Positions 15,488 to 26,202 of a stretch of DNA of 64,000 nt are shown in pieces; positions within the stretch are counted from its first letter, which is position 1; each line of letters begins with the position of its first letter. Made by a program: the position numbers and the translations under genes. The notes beneath the pieces were generated by a model that saw only the letters and a list, made by a program, of their open reading frames with translations, made no database searches and was not told where the DNA came from. This DNA comes from Caulobacter sp. 73W. Lineage in GTDB: Bacteria; Pseudomonadota; Alphaproteobacteria; Caulobacterales; Caulobacteraceae. Location of the stretch: assembly GCF_041021955.1 (NCBI RefSeq), contig NZ_CP158375.1, positions 3,038,001 to 3,102,000 of the forward strand, read 5' to 3'.

Positions 15488-16437
15488 GCGCCGCCGAACC
15501 CCGCCGCGTCATCGGCCCCGTCGCCCGCGCCGCGGAGCGCGCGCAGTCGCGCCTGAACGTGTCGTTCGAGTTCTTCCCGCCCAAGACCGAGGCCATGGAA
15601 GAAACCCTGTGGTCGTCCATCCGCCGGCTGGAGCCGCTGGGCCCGTCGTTCGTGTCGGTGACCTATGGCGCGGGCGGCTCGACCCGCGAGCGGACCCACC
15701 GCACGGTGCGCCGCATCCTGGACGAGACCAGCCTGCTGCCGGCCGCGCACCTGACCTGCGTCGGCGCCAGCCGCGAGGAAGTGGACGAGGTCATCCGCGA
15801 ATACTGGGAGGCGGGGGTCCGCCACATCGTCGCCCTGCGCGGCGACCCGCCGCCGGAGGAGGGCGGTTCGGGCGTCGGGGGTGTCTATGTCCCGCGTCCC
15901 GACGGCTATCAGAACGCCACCGAGCTGACCCAGGCCATCCGCCGCATCGCGCCGTTCGAGGTGTTGGTCGGCGCCTATCCGGAGAAGCATCCGGAAAGCC
16001 CGTCCCTGGCGCATGACATCGACGTGCTGAAGGCCAAGGTGGATGCCGGGGCGACGCGGGCGATCAGCCAGTTCTTCTTCGACATCGACGCCTTCTTGCG
16101 CTTCGTCGACAAGGCTCGGGGGGCGGGGATCGCCATCCCGATCATCCCGGCGATCATGCCGGTGACCAACTTCAAGGGCCTCAAGCGCATGGCCGTTGCC
16201 TGCGAGGCGACGGTGCCGGGCTGGCTGGCCAACCTGTTCGACGGGCTGGACGATGATCCGGAGACCCGCCGCCTGATCGCCTGTTCGGTGGCCGCCGAGA
16301 TGTGCGCCAAGCTGGAGGAGCAGGGGTTCAAGGACTTCCACTTCTACACCCTGAACCGGGCCGACCTGGTCTACGCCCTGTGCCGGGTGCTGGGCGTGCG
16401 CGAGCCCGCGCCGGCTCCGTCGGAGGCCGCGGCATGA
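15484..16437 (+). CDS. metF: 5,10-methylenetetrahydrofolate reductase
   Basis: 317 residues. The N-terminal LNVSFEFFPPKTEAMEETLW is the diagnostic start of the MTHFR barrel, followed by FVSVTYGAGGSTRERTH, HLTCVGASREEV, HIVALRGDPP (FAD-binding region), ISQFFFDIDAFLRFV and the C-terminal FHFYTLNRADL. The enzyme makes 5-methyl-THF from methylene-THF, the methyl donor for MetH, which is encoded downstream in the same operon. An extra 20 residues precede the core. It overlaps sahR by 4 bases and the following lactamase gene by 4 bases, so translation is coupled along the operon. Confidence 0.97.
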   Translation: MSAAEPRRVIGPVARAAERAQSRLNVSFEFFPPKTEAMEETLWSSIRRLEPLGPSFVSVTYGAGGSTRERTHRTVRRILDETSLLPAAHLTCVGASREEVDEVIREYWEAGVRHIVALRGDPPPEEGGSGVGGVYVPRPDGYQNATELTQAIRRIAPFEVLVGAYPEKHPESPSLAHDIDVLKAKVDAGATRAISQFFFDIDAFLRFVDKARGAGIAIPIIPAIMPVTNFKGLKRMAVACEATVPGWLANLFDGLDDDPETRRLIACSVAAEMCAKLEEQGFKDFHFYTLNRADLVYALCRVLGVREPAPAPSEAAA

Positions 16438-17303
16438 GGATCGCTCTGGCCGCTCTCGCCCTGACGACGGCCCTGTCCGGGGCGGCGCTATCTAGGACCG
16501 CTATGGCCCAGGGCTGGCCGGCCGAATGGGTCAAGCCCGCCGCGCCGTACCGCATCGTCGGCAATGTCTGGTACGTCGGGACCGAAGGGATTTCTTCCTA
16601 CCTGATCTCGGGCTCCCAGGGGCACATCCTGATCGACGGCGGCATGCCGGGGGGCGCGCCCCTGGTCGAGGCCAGCATCCGCAAGCTGGGCTTCAAGATC
16701 GAGGACGTGAAGATCCTCCTCAACACTCACGCCCACATCGACCACGCGGGCGGGCTGGCGCAGCTGAAGGCCGACACGAAGGCCAAGCTCTACGCCGCCA
16801 AGGGCGACGAGGAAGGCCTGGAGAAGGGCGTCCATGTCGGCGACAGCGAGTACGGCGGCGCGAGCTTTCCTTCGGTGAAGGTGGACCGCACGATCAAGGA
16901 CCTGCAGGTGGTCAAGCTGGGCGAGGTCGCCATCACCGCCCACATCACGCCGGGCCATACGCGCGGCTGCACCACCTGGACCCTGCCGGTGGTGGAGTGG
17001 GATCGTCCGCTGAACGTGACCTTCTACTGCTCGACCTCGGTGGCGGGGAACGTGCTGCTGGGCAACCGCGCCTATCCACAGATCCTGGCGGACTACGAGA
17101 CCAGCTTCGCCAAGCTGCGGGCGATCCCCACCGACGTGTTCTTGCCCAACCATCCGGAGTTCGCCGACCTGGCCGGCAAGCGCCGCCGTCAGATGCGCGG
17201 CGAGCCGACGCCCTTCGTCGATCCGGCCGAGATGGGCCGCTTCATCGACGCCTCCCAAGCGGCGTTCGACCAGGAACTGGCCAAGCAGGAGCGACGCCGA
17301 TGA
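16434..17303 (+). CDS. Subclass B3 metallo-beta-lactamase-like enzyme (CAU-1-like)
   Basis: 289 residues with a signal peptide ([20 protein letters not shown], cleavage near AMA-QGW). All B3 zinc ligands are visible: H99, H101, D103 and H104 in [12 protein letters not shown]175 in [10 protein letters not shown], and H240 in LPNHPEF. GHT-G-TTW is characteristic of B3 rather than B1/B2 enzymes. Length and context match, as I recall, CAU-1 (Mbl1b) of Caulobacter. It would hydrolyse beta-lactams in the periplasm, but its place between metF and metH, with ATGA overlaps at both ends, is unexpected and suggests either hitch-hiking or a second, metabolic role. Activity is inferred, not shown. Confidence 0.88.
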   Translation: MRIALAALALTTALSGAALSRTAMAQGWPAEWVKPAAPYRIVGNVWYVGTEGISSYLISGSQGHILIDGGMPGGAPLVEASIRKLGFKIEDVKILLNTHAHIDHAGGLAQLKADTKAKLYAAKGDEEGLEKGVHVGDSEYGGASFPSVKVDRTIKDLQVVKLGEVAITAHITPGHTRGCTTWTLPVVEWDRPLNVTFYCSTSVAGNVLLGNRAYPQILADYETSFAKLRAIPTDVFLPNHPEFADLAGKRRRQMRGEPTPFVDPAEMGRFIDASQAAFDQELAKQERRR

Positions 17304-18364
17304 CCCGCGCGCAGCGTATCGAGGCCCTGAAGGCCGCCGCCAAGGAACGCATCCTGATCCTGGACGGATCGTGGGGCGTGATGATCCAGCGCCGGGGCCT
17401 GGACGAGGCGGACTTCCGCGGCGACCGCTTCGCCGACCATGACGGGCAGATGAAGGGGAACAACGACATCCTCTGCATCACCCGCCCGGACATCATCGCC
17501 GACCTGCACGACCAGTATTACGCGGCGGGCGCGGACATCTCCGAGACCAACACCTTCAGCGCCACGACCATCGCGCAGGAGGACTACAAGCTCGACGCCG
17601 CCGCCGTGCGCGACATCAACCTGCAAGGCGCGCGGCTGGCCCGCGAGGCGGCGGATCGGTGGACCGCCAAGGAGCCGCACAAGCCGCGCTTCGCCGCCGG
17701 TTCGATCGGGCCGCTGAACGTGATGCTGTCCATGTCGTCGGACGTGAACGATCCAGGCGCGCGCCGGGTGAATTTCGACCAGGTGTATGAGGCCTATCGC
17801 CAGCAGGTGGCCGCCCTGCACGAGGGCGGCGTGGACCTGTTCCTCATCGAGACCATCACCGACACCCTCAACTGCAAGGCCGCGCTGAAGGCGATCAAGG
17901 ACCTCGAGGACGAGGGCTATGAGCCGCTGCCGATCTGGATCAGCGGCACCATCACCGACCGCTCGGGGCGCACCCTGTCGGGCCAGACGGTCGAGGCGTT
18001 CTGGAACTCGGTGAAGCACGTCAAACCGTTCGCCATCGGCTTCAACTGCGCCCTGGGCGCGGACCTGATGCGACCGCACATCGCCGAGCTGGCGCGGATC
18101 GCCGACACCCTGGTGGGCGCCTATCCGAACGCCGGCCTGCCCAACGCCATGGGCCAGTACGACGAGGAGCCGCACGAGACCTCGCACATGCTGCACGAGT
18201 GGGCCAAGGACGGCCTGGTCAACCTGCTGGGCGGCTGCTGCGGCACGACGCCGGACCACATCCGCCACGTGGCCGACGAGGTGCGCGGGATCGCCCCGCG
18301 TCAGCCGCCGGAGCGGGCGAAAGCCCTGCGCCTGGCCGGGCTGGAGCCGTTCGAACTGGCATGA
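17300..18364 (+). CDS. metH: Methionine synthase, homocysteine-binding module (split MetH, N-terminal part)
   Basis: 354 residues, corresponding only to the first module of the usual ~1200-residue MetH. It starts [25 protein letters not shown], has the cysteine ligands for the homocysteine-activating zinc (C250 in [12 protein letters not shown]313-C314 in [13 protein letters not shown]) and ends after the barrel with a short [16 protein letters not shown] tail. The rest of MetH is encoded 690 bp downstream by a separate gene. Split MetH proteins of this kind are known in alphaproteobacteria, and the halves must cooperate in trans. The start overlaps the lactamase stop by 4 bases; the reading frame is also open far upstream but has no coding character there. 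Confidence 0.93.
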   Translation: MTRAQRIEALKAAAKERILILDGSWGVMIQRRGLDEADFRGDRFADHDGQMKGNNDILCITRPDIIADLHDQYYAAGADISETNTFSATTIAQEDYKLDAAAVRDINLQGARLAREAADRWTAKEPHKPRFAAGSIGPLNVMLSMSSDVNDPGARRVNFDQVYEAYRQQVAALHEGGVDLFLIETITDTLNCKAALKAIKDLEDEGYEPLPIWISGTITDRSGRTLSGQTVEAFWNSVKHVKPFAIGFNCALGADLMRPHIAELARIADTLVGAYPNAGLPNAMGQYDEEPHETSHMLHEWAKDGLVNLLGGCCGTTPDHIRHVADEVRGIAPRQPPERAKALRLAGLEPFELA

Positions 18365-19052
18365 GCGCGTTCCAGAAATACTTCGCCGACCCGCAGTTCG
18401 TCGCCCGCTACGTCGAGAAGGGGCCGGCGGCCTTCATGCCGGGCCACGGCGGCGTGCTGCAGATGGCCGGCGTGCTGCTGGCCGAGCAGGTTCCAGAGGA
18501 TGGCCGCGTGCTGATCGTTGGAGCCGGCGGGGGGCTGGACACCCGTGCGCTGGCCAAGGCCGGTCCGAACTGGAGCTTTGTCGGGGTGGACCCGGCGCCG
18601 AACATGCTGGATCTCGCGCGCCACGTCGTAGGCGACGAGATCAACGCCCGGCTGGAGCTTATCGAGGGTGTCGCCGCCGATGCGCCGGACGGGCCGTTCG
18701 ACGCCGCCACGCTGATCCTCGTCCTGGGCATGATCGCCGATGACGGCTCCAAGCTGGCGACCCTGACGGAAATCCATCGTCGCCTGAAGCCGGGCGCGCC
18801 TTTCGTGCTGGTGGATCGCTGCGATGACCGAGGCAGCCCCAATTTCGAGCGCAATATCAAGCGTTACGTCGCCTATGCGGTGGCGTCGGGTGTCGACGCT
18901 GAAACCGTGTCTGGCGCTTATGACAGCCAGAAAGCCAATCCCGGCCTGGTGACGGCCGAGCGGGACGAGGCCCTGCTGGTCGAGGCCGGGTTCAAGATGA
19001 TCGAGGTATTCTACGTGGGCATGAACTGGCGCGGTTGGGTGGGTTACGCGTG

Positions 19053-19053
<1 letters not shown>
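18361..19053 (+). CDS. Class I SAM-dependent methyltransferase between the metH halves
   Basis: 230 residues, [22 protein letters not shown] at the start. Motif I is [15 protein letters not shown] (about 50-64), motif [17 protein letters not shown], motif III region [13 protein letters not shown], then [15 protein letters not shown]. The substrate is not recognisable; LVLGMIADD replaces the usual LHH-type signature. It overlaps the metH N-part by 4 bases (ATGA) and the metH C-part by 1 base (TGATG), so it is made together with both. Its SAM use fits an operon controlled by a SAH-sensing regulator, but whether it acts on homocysteine, a folate, cobalamin repair or something unrelated is unknown. 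Confidence 0.8.
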
Positions 19054-21713
<2,660 letters not shown>

Positions 21714-21734
21714 CGCCGCGCGGTTCAGGTCGCT

Positions 21735-22316
21735 TCAGAGGAAGAAGTCAGCGGCGGTGAGTTGCTTGGCGCCGACCATGGCGATGATCAGTTCGGGCAG
21801 ACCGTTGCCCGTAGTGTTCAACTCCACCCATGTCATGAGCGGTCCGCCGTCCTGGAAATCGATAATTCGGTAACGCACTTCGCCAGGCTGACCGCTGAAG
21901 GTGTTGGAGCCGATGAAACGGAAGTCCTGATCGCCGGCGACGTTCCAGTTGGCGTCAATATGGGTCAGGCCGAGGTTGTCGCTTCCGACTTCGAAATCCT
22001 GAATAGTGTCCGTGTCGGCGTTGACGGAGTTGAACCAGAAGATGTCACCGCCGGGGCCGCCCCAAAGGCGGTCGTTGCCAGGACCTCCGTAGAGCTGATC
22101 AGTGTCGGCTCCGCCGCGAAGCTCGTCGTTGCCGGCATCGCCATAAAGGACGTCGAGGCCGTCGCCGCCCGTAAGGGTGTCGTTTCCGTCGCCGCCATTG
22201 AGCGTGTCATTGCCGCCCCAACCGGCGGCGACGTCATCGCCCTTGCGCATGTAGAAGACGTCGGCCTGGGCCGTCCCGTGCCGGTTGTCATTGCCGGCTC
22301 CGCCATCGATCCGCAT
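21735..22316 (-). CDS. Small RTX-type calcium-binding protein (paralogue 1)
   Basis: 193 residues from ATG 22316, which has GAGGA eight bases upstream. Residues 1-85 are a run of RTX nonapeptides (GGAGNDNRHG, GGDGNDTLTGGDGLDVLYGDAGNDELRGGADTD, GGPGNDRLWGGPGGD) that form a calcium beta-roll. Residues 86-193 resemble the C-terminal secretion domain of serralysins (GDIFWFNSVNADTDTIQDFEVGSDNL, AGDQDFRFIGSNTFSGQPGEVRY). There is no catalytic domain, so it looks like a secreted calcium-binding domain on its own. A paralogue with the same layout lies at 23784-24371 and shares an upstream sequence block. It converges with the metH operon end, 21 bp away. Confidence 0.82.
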   Translation of the reverse strand: MRIDGGAGNDNRHGTAQADVFYMRKGDDVAAGWGGNDTLNGGDGNDTLTGGDGLDVLYGDAGNDELRGGADTDQLYGGPGNDRLWGGPGGDIFWFNSVNADTDTIQDFEVGSDNLGLTHIDANWNVAGDQDFRFIGSNTFSGQPGEVRYRIIDFQDGGPLMTWVELNTTGNGLPELIIAMVGAKQLTAADFFL

Positions 22317-22382
22317 CTGGGAAATCCTCATTATCCATATTGGATAGAGGATCGCGATCGGCCAGCTTGCGGTTCCGGCGGC

Positions 22383-22396
22383 AAATAAGGTCATTT
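22383..22396 (-). promoter_or_regulatory. Conserved upstream element of RTX gene 1
   Basis: On the minus strand AAATGACCTTATTT, followed by GCCGCCGGAAC, begins 67 bases upstream of the RTX start. The same block (one change, and there a perfect AAATGA/TCATTT palindrome) precedes RTX gene 2 at almost the same distance. Operator or sigma-factor site; identity unknown. Confidence 0.5.
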
Positions 22397-22468
22397 CGCG
22401 ACTTGGCCGTTCGACCGGCGGGCGGCAAGGTGAGCAGGCGCCCCTTTTGTCGATCGAGCCGAGGCTGC

Positions 22469-23770
22469 ATGAAGACATCCTCGTCCGCCGCTCAAGGCGC
22501 GCCGATCTCGCGGCGATCCATGGCGGTCGCCGCCTTCTCGACCGTGGTCGAGTGGTACGACTTCACCCTGTACCTCTACCTGGCGACGGTGATGTCGCGG
22601 GTGTTCTTCGGGGGCGGCGAGGCGTCGCTGATCGCCACTTTAGCGGGCTTCGCCGTCGCCTATCTGATGCGGCCCCTAGGGGCGGCGGTGTTCGGACACA
22701 TCGGCGACCGGCACGGGCGGCGGCGGATGATGCTGCTGTCCATGCTGCTGATGACCGGGGCCATGCTGGCGACGGCCCTGCTGCCGACCCATGCGCAGAT
22801 CGGTCCGGCGGCGGGCGTGCTGATGCTTCTGCTCCGCTGCGTCATGGGATTCTCGGTGGGCGGCGAGTACACCGGCGTCGTGGCCTATCTGATGGAAGGG
22901 GCCAAGCCGCATCGGCGGGGTCTGGTCACCTCCACCGCCTCGGCGGCGAGCGAGGTGGGCGGGTTGCTGGCAGTGGGGATCTCGGCTCTGACCGTGCATC
23001 TGCTGGCGCAGGCTGACCAGGACGCCTGGGGCTGGCGCATTCCCTTCCTGGTGGGCGCGGCTCTGGCTTTCAGTATCTGGGTCGCCCGCTCGACCATGCA
23101 GGAGTCGCCGGACTTCGAGCGGCAGAAGGCGCAAGGCACCGTGCCGCAGCGTCCCCTGCGTCACACCCTCAAGCATCATCGGCCGGGCGTGCTGCGGTCC
23201 TTCACGATCTCGGCCCTGGGGTCGATCACCTACTATGTGGGCATCACCTATGTGCCGGCGTTCCTGACCTCGGCCGGGGCGATGTCGGAGGCGCTGTCCC
23301 TGTGGCTGGCGACCATCGCGGCGGTGGTGGTGATCGCGGTGACGCCGCTGATCGGCCTGGCCTCCGACCGCTGGGGGCGAAGGCCGGTGCTGCTGATCCT
23401 GGCGGCGGGCAGCGCTTTCCTGCCGATGGCGATGTTCTCGCTGATGGCCAGCGGATCGGTCGGTTCAGCCTTGCTCGGCGCCGTGGTGCTGGCGGGTGTC
23501 GCAGGCGGCGTCAGCGCGGTGGGGGCGGTGGCGACGGCCGAGCAGTTTCCGGGCGAGGGGCGGCTCAGCGGCCTGGCGCTGGGCGCAACCGCGGCGACCG
23601 CGATCTTTGGCGGCCTGACCCCCTGGCTTGCCCAGACGCTGACCGCCGCGACCGGCAAGCCCATGATCCCCGGCGCAATGATCGCCGGGGTGGCCGTGCT
23701 GGTTTTGCCAGTGCTGCTGGGCCTGAAGGAGACTTTGCCTCGCCGCTTACTTGATGGGGCCGAGGTTTGA
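22469..23770 (+). CDS. MFS transporter of the metabolite:H+ symporter (MHS, ProP/KgtP-like) family
   Basis: 433 residues with about 12 membrane segments. Family marks are clear: STVVEWYDFTLYLYLATVMSRVFF in the first segment, RPLGAAVFGHIGDRHGRRRMM as the loop 2-3 motif, LRCVMGFSVGGEYTGVVAYLMEGAKPHRRG in segment 4-5, and a second-half copy GLASDRWGRRPVLL. MHS proteins import dicarboxylates, citrate, proline/betaine or similar by proton symport; the substrate is not decidable. GAGG sits 5 bases before ATG 22469. It is divergent from RTX gene 1 and convergent with RTX gene 2, an arrangement that looks like insertion between duplicated genes. Confidence 0.93.
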   Translation: MKTSSSAAQGAPISRRSMAVAAFSTVVEWYDFTLYLYLATVMSRVFFGGGEASLIATLAGFAVAYLMRPLGAAVFGHIGDRHGRRRMMLLSMLLMTGAMLATALLPTHAQIGPAAGVLMLLLRCVMGFSVGGEYTGVVAYLMEGAKPHRRGLVTSTASAASEVGGLLAVGISALTVHLLAQADQDAWGWRIPFLVGAALAFSIWVARSTMQESPDFERQKAQGTVPQRPLRHTLKHHRPGVLRSFTISALGSITYYVGITYVPAFLTSAGAMSEALSLWLATIAAVVVIAVTPLIGLASDRWGRRPVLLILAAGSAFLPMAMFSLMASGSVGSALLGAVVLAGVAGGVSAVGAVATAEQFPGEGRLSGLALGATAATAIFGGLTPWLAQTLTAATGKPMIPGAMIAGVAVLVLPVLLGLKETLPRRLLDGAEV

Positions 23771-23783
23771 CGGGCCGCGTGAG

Positions 23784-24371
23784 CTAGAGCTGGAAGTCAC
23801 CTGCATCGAGATACTTCGCGCCGACGAGGCCGATGATCATGTCAGGCAGCCGGTCACCGTCCGTATCGAGATGCACAAACGTCATAAGGCCGCCGGGACG
23901 CCCCGGCTCCAAATCCTGCACGACTGACCTCACCTCGGCGCCTCGACCGCTGAAGGCGGACGAGCCAATGAAGGTGAACCCCTGGTCGCCCGCACGATTG
24001 GCGTTTGCGTCGATCTTGTAGAGCGAGATAGCGTCTCGACCGACCTCGAAATCTTGGATGGTGTCCGTACCCTCGTTGATCGAGCGGAACCAGAAGACGT
24101 CGCCACCGTCGCCGCCCCAAAGCTGATCACGGCCCGGGCCGCCGTACAGTGCGTCGGTGCCGGCTCCGCCGTTCAGCTGGTCATTACCCTCGCCGCCGTC
24201 GAGCATGTCCAAGCCCGGGCCGCCGTGTAGAACGTCGTCGCCCCGACCGCCATACATGTCGTCATTGCCGCCCTTGCCGCCGGCGCGGTCGTCGCCCGGT
24301 CCCATCCGAAAGACGTCGTCGCTAGCAGTTCCCTCGCGCCGGTCATTACCAGCGGTGCCTCGGATCATCAT
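23784..24371 (-). CDS. Small RTX-type calcium-binding protein (paralogue 2)
   Basis: 195 residues from ATG 24371 (GAGG eight bases upstream). Same architecture as paralogue 1: MIRGTAGNDRREGTASDDVFRM, RTX repeats (GGKGGNDDMYGGRGDDVLHGG, GGEGNDQLNGGAGTD, GGPGRDQLWGGDGGD) and a serralysin-type C-terminal domain (GDVFWFRSINEGTDTIQDFEVGRDAI, AGDQGFTFIGSSAFSGRGAEV, GLVGAKYLDAGDFQL). The two proteins align over their whole length, so they arose by duplication. Export by a type I system encoded elsewhere is expected; calcium would fold the protein outside the cell. Role unknown: possibly surface-layer or matrix related, since the SapA-like protease nearby uses the same secretion logic. Confidence 0.82.
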   Translation of the reverse strand: MMIRGTAGNDRREGTASDDVFRMGPGDDRAGGKGGNDDMYGGRGDDVLHGGPGLDMLDGGEGNDQLNGGAGTDALYGGPGRDQLWGGDGGDVFWFRSINEGTDTIQDFEVGRDAISLYKIDANANRAGDQGFTFIGSSAFSGRGAEVRSVVQDLEPGRPGGLMTFVHLDTDGDRLPDMIIGLVGAKYLDAGDFQL

Positions 24372-24434
24372 GATTTCTACCTCAGGGTGTCGTTCTGAGG
24401 TTGAAGCGAGAACGTGGGTATACGTTCCTCGGTC

Positions 24435-24448
24435 AAATGAGGTCATTT
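24435..24448 (-). promoter_or_regulatory. Conserved upstream element of RTX gene 2
   Basis: AAATGA-GG-TCATTT, a perfect palindrome, begins 64 bases upstream of the RTX start; on the minus strand it is followed by GACCGAGGAAC, matching the element before RTX gene 1. Another palindrome, GAACGT-GGGTAT-ACGTTC, lies at 24410-24427 between it and the gene. Confidence 0.5.
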
Positions 24449-24463
24449 CGGGGCCGAAGCCAC

Positions 24464-25657
24464 CTAGGCCTTGATGACGCGCACTTTGCTGGCGGCCGTG
24501 CGGGCACGCTCTCGGGCTTGATCTATATCTGCGCCGACAGCAACCGCTACGCCCATGCGGCGGCGCTCGAAGGCGTCGGGTTTGCCGAACAGGCGAAGGT
24601 CGGCGCCGGGGACGGCGAGGGCGTCCTCGACCCCTTCATAGGCCACGCCGACGGCTTCCATGCCGCCATAGATCACGGCGCTGGCGGCCGGATCGCGCTG
24701 GGCGACGTCCACCGGCAGGCCGAGGATGGCGCGGGCGTGGATGGCGAACTCGCTCTGGCGCTGGCTGCCCAGGGTGACCAGGCCGGTGTCGTGCGGGCGG
24801 GGGCTGACTTCCGAGAACCAGACCTCGTCGCCCTTCACGAACAGCTCGACCCCGAAGAGGCCGAGGCCGCCGAGGGCGGCGGTGACCTTGCCGGCGATGT
24901 CCTGGGCCTTGGCCAGGGCGGCGGGGGTCATGGCCTGGGGCTGCCAGCTTTCCACATAGTCGCCCTTCACCTGGCGGTGGCCGATGGGCGCGCAGAAGGA
25001 GGTGATGGTCTGGCCGTCCTTCAGGGAGCGTACGGTCAGCAGGGTGATCTCGTAGTCGAAGGCGATGCGGCCCTCGACGATGACGCGGGTGGTCTCCACC
25101 CGCCCGGCGGCCAGGGCGTACACCCAGGCGGCGCCGATGTCGGCGGCGCTCTCCACATAGCTTTGGCCCTTGCCCGACGAGGACATGACCGGCTTGACGA
25201 AGCAGGGGTAGCCGACCTTTTCGGCGCCCGCCGCCAGTTCGTCCGCCGTGGAGGCGAAGGCGTAGGGCGAGGTGGGTAGGCCAAGCTCCTCGGCCGCCAG
25301 GCGGCGGATGCCCTCGCGGTTCATGGTCAGCTGGGCGGCGCGGGCGGTGGGGATCACCGTGGCCAGACCCTCGGCCTCGATGCGCGCCAGCTCGTCGGTG
25401 GCGATCGCCTCGATCTCGGGCACGATCAGGTGGGGCTTCTCCTGCTCCACCAGGGCGCGGATCGCGGCGGCGTCGGTCATGGCGACGACATGGCTGCGAT
25501 GGGCGACCTGATGGGCGGGCGCGTTAGGATAGCGGTCGACGGCGATGACCTCCGCGCCGAGGCGCTGGAGCTCGATCGCCACCTCCTTGCCAAGCTCGCC
25601 CGAGCCAAGAAGCATCACCCGAAGGGCGTTGGGCGAGAGCGGCGTTCCGAGTTTCAT
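24464..25657 (-). CDS. purT: Formate-dependent phosphoribosylglycinamide formyltransferase
   Basis: 397 residues, the normal PurT length. ATP-grasp layout: N-terminal Rossmann part ([41 protein letters not shown]), central [17 protein letters not shown] with [18 protein letters not shown] (ATP lid), [12 protein letters not shown], and C-terminal [29 protein letters not shown] segment (here [14 protein letters not shown]). It formylates GAR with formate and ATP in step 3 of purine synthesis, independent of folate. It is the last gene of a three-gene minus-strand unit and overlaps the upstream small gene by 4 bases. Confidence 0.96.
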   Translation of the reverse strand: MKLGTPLSPNALRVMLLGSGELGKEVAIELQRLGAEVIAVDRYPNAPAHQVAHRSHVVAMTDAAAIRALVEQEKPHLIVPEIEAIATDELARIEAEGLATVIPTARAAQLTMNREGIRRLAAEELGLPTSPYAFASTADELAAGAEKVGYPCFVKPVMSSSGKGQSYVESAADIGAAWVYALAAGRVETTRVIVEGRIAFDYEITLLTVRSLKDGQTITSFCAPIGHRQVKGDYVESWQPQAMTPAALAKAQDIAGKVTAALGGLGLFGVELFVKGDEVWFSEVSPRPHDTGLVTLGSQRQSEFAIHARAILGLPVDVAQRDPAASAVIYGGMEAVGVAYEGVEDALAVPGADLRLFGKPDAFERRRMGVAVAVGADIDQARERARTAASKVRVIKA

Positions 25658-26181
25658 TGGGTTCCGGGGTTGTTGGCGTTCAGCGCCTTGCCGAACAGGC
25701 TGGCCTTGGCTTGCAGACGCTGGGCCGTCGGCGCGCAGCGGGCGGGCGGGGTCCAGCCCATCCAGGCCTGGGCGAGCTTGGCCTTATCGCTGGTCGCGGC
25801 GCCGGTCCAGATGCCGCGGCCCTTGCCGATGGCGGACTTGCCCTGTTCGGCGATGACGGTCGGGCTGGCGCGCTCGGCCGCCTCGATGGCGCCGGCGAAC
25901 AGCTTCATGTCCTTGGCGCCCTGGTCGCGGAGCTGCGGATAGACCTTCAGCGAGGCGTCGACACCGCTGGGCGAGGGCCAGGCGCGCTCGATGCGCTCAA
26001 CCTCGGGCATGACCTTGTCATAGAGGTCGATGTAGCCGCCGACTGCGCCGTAGCACCAGGCGGTGAAGCCGTAATCGTCGGTCGGCGCGCCGACGGGGAA
26101 GGGCGCTTCGGCCGGGTTCGCGGCTGCGGCGGGCGCACCTTGGGCGAAGAGCGAGAGAGCAAGCAGGAAGGCAGGCGCCAT
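25654..26181 (-). CDS. Exported hypothetical protein upstream of purT
   Basis: 175 residues with a signal peptide ([21 protein letters not shown]). The mature protein has an early cysteine ([29 protein letters not shown]) and one late cysteine ([12 protein letters not shown]), so a disulfide is possible, and is mainly helical. I do not recognise the family. ATG 26181 has AAGGGA seven bases before it; a TTG at 26199 is less likely. Its stop overlaps the purT start (ATGA), so the two are translated together, although a functional link between a periplasmic protein and PurT is not obvious. Confidence 0.7.
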   Translation of the reverse strand: MAPAFLLALSLFAQGAPAAAANPAEAPFPVGAPTDDYGFTAWCYGAVGGYIDLYDKVMPEVERIERAWPSPSGVDASLKVYPQLRDQGAKDMKLFAGAIEAAERASPTVIAEQGKSAIGKGRGIWTGAATSDKAKLAQAWMGWTPPARCAPTAQRLQAKASLFGKALNANNPGTQ

Positions 26182-26202
26182 GAGAGGTCCCTTGGACAAA
26201 AT

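Noticed and set aside
15435-15490. A gap or separate promoter between sahR and metF
   Set aside because: The ATGA overlap (15484-15487) leaves no room; they are translationally coupled.
16526-17299. Upstream extension of metH part 1 to 612 codons
   Set aside because: It reads the lactamase gene in a wrong frame; the start at 17300 overlaps the lactamase stop as ATGA and begins the family sequence.
16434-17303. Recently acquired resistance gene in a mobile element
   Set aside because: It overlaps both neighbours by 4 bases, has the same base composition and no transposase or inverted repeats; it looks ancestral to the operon.
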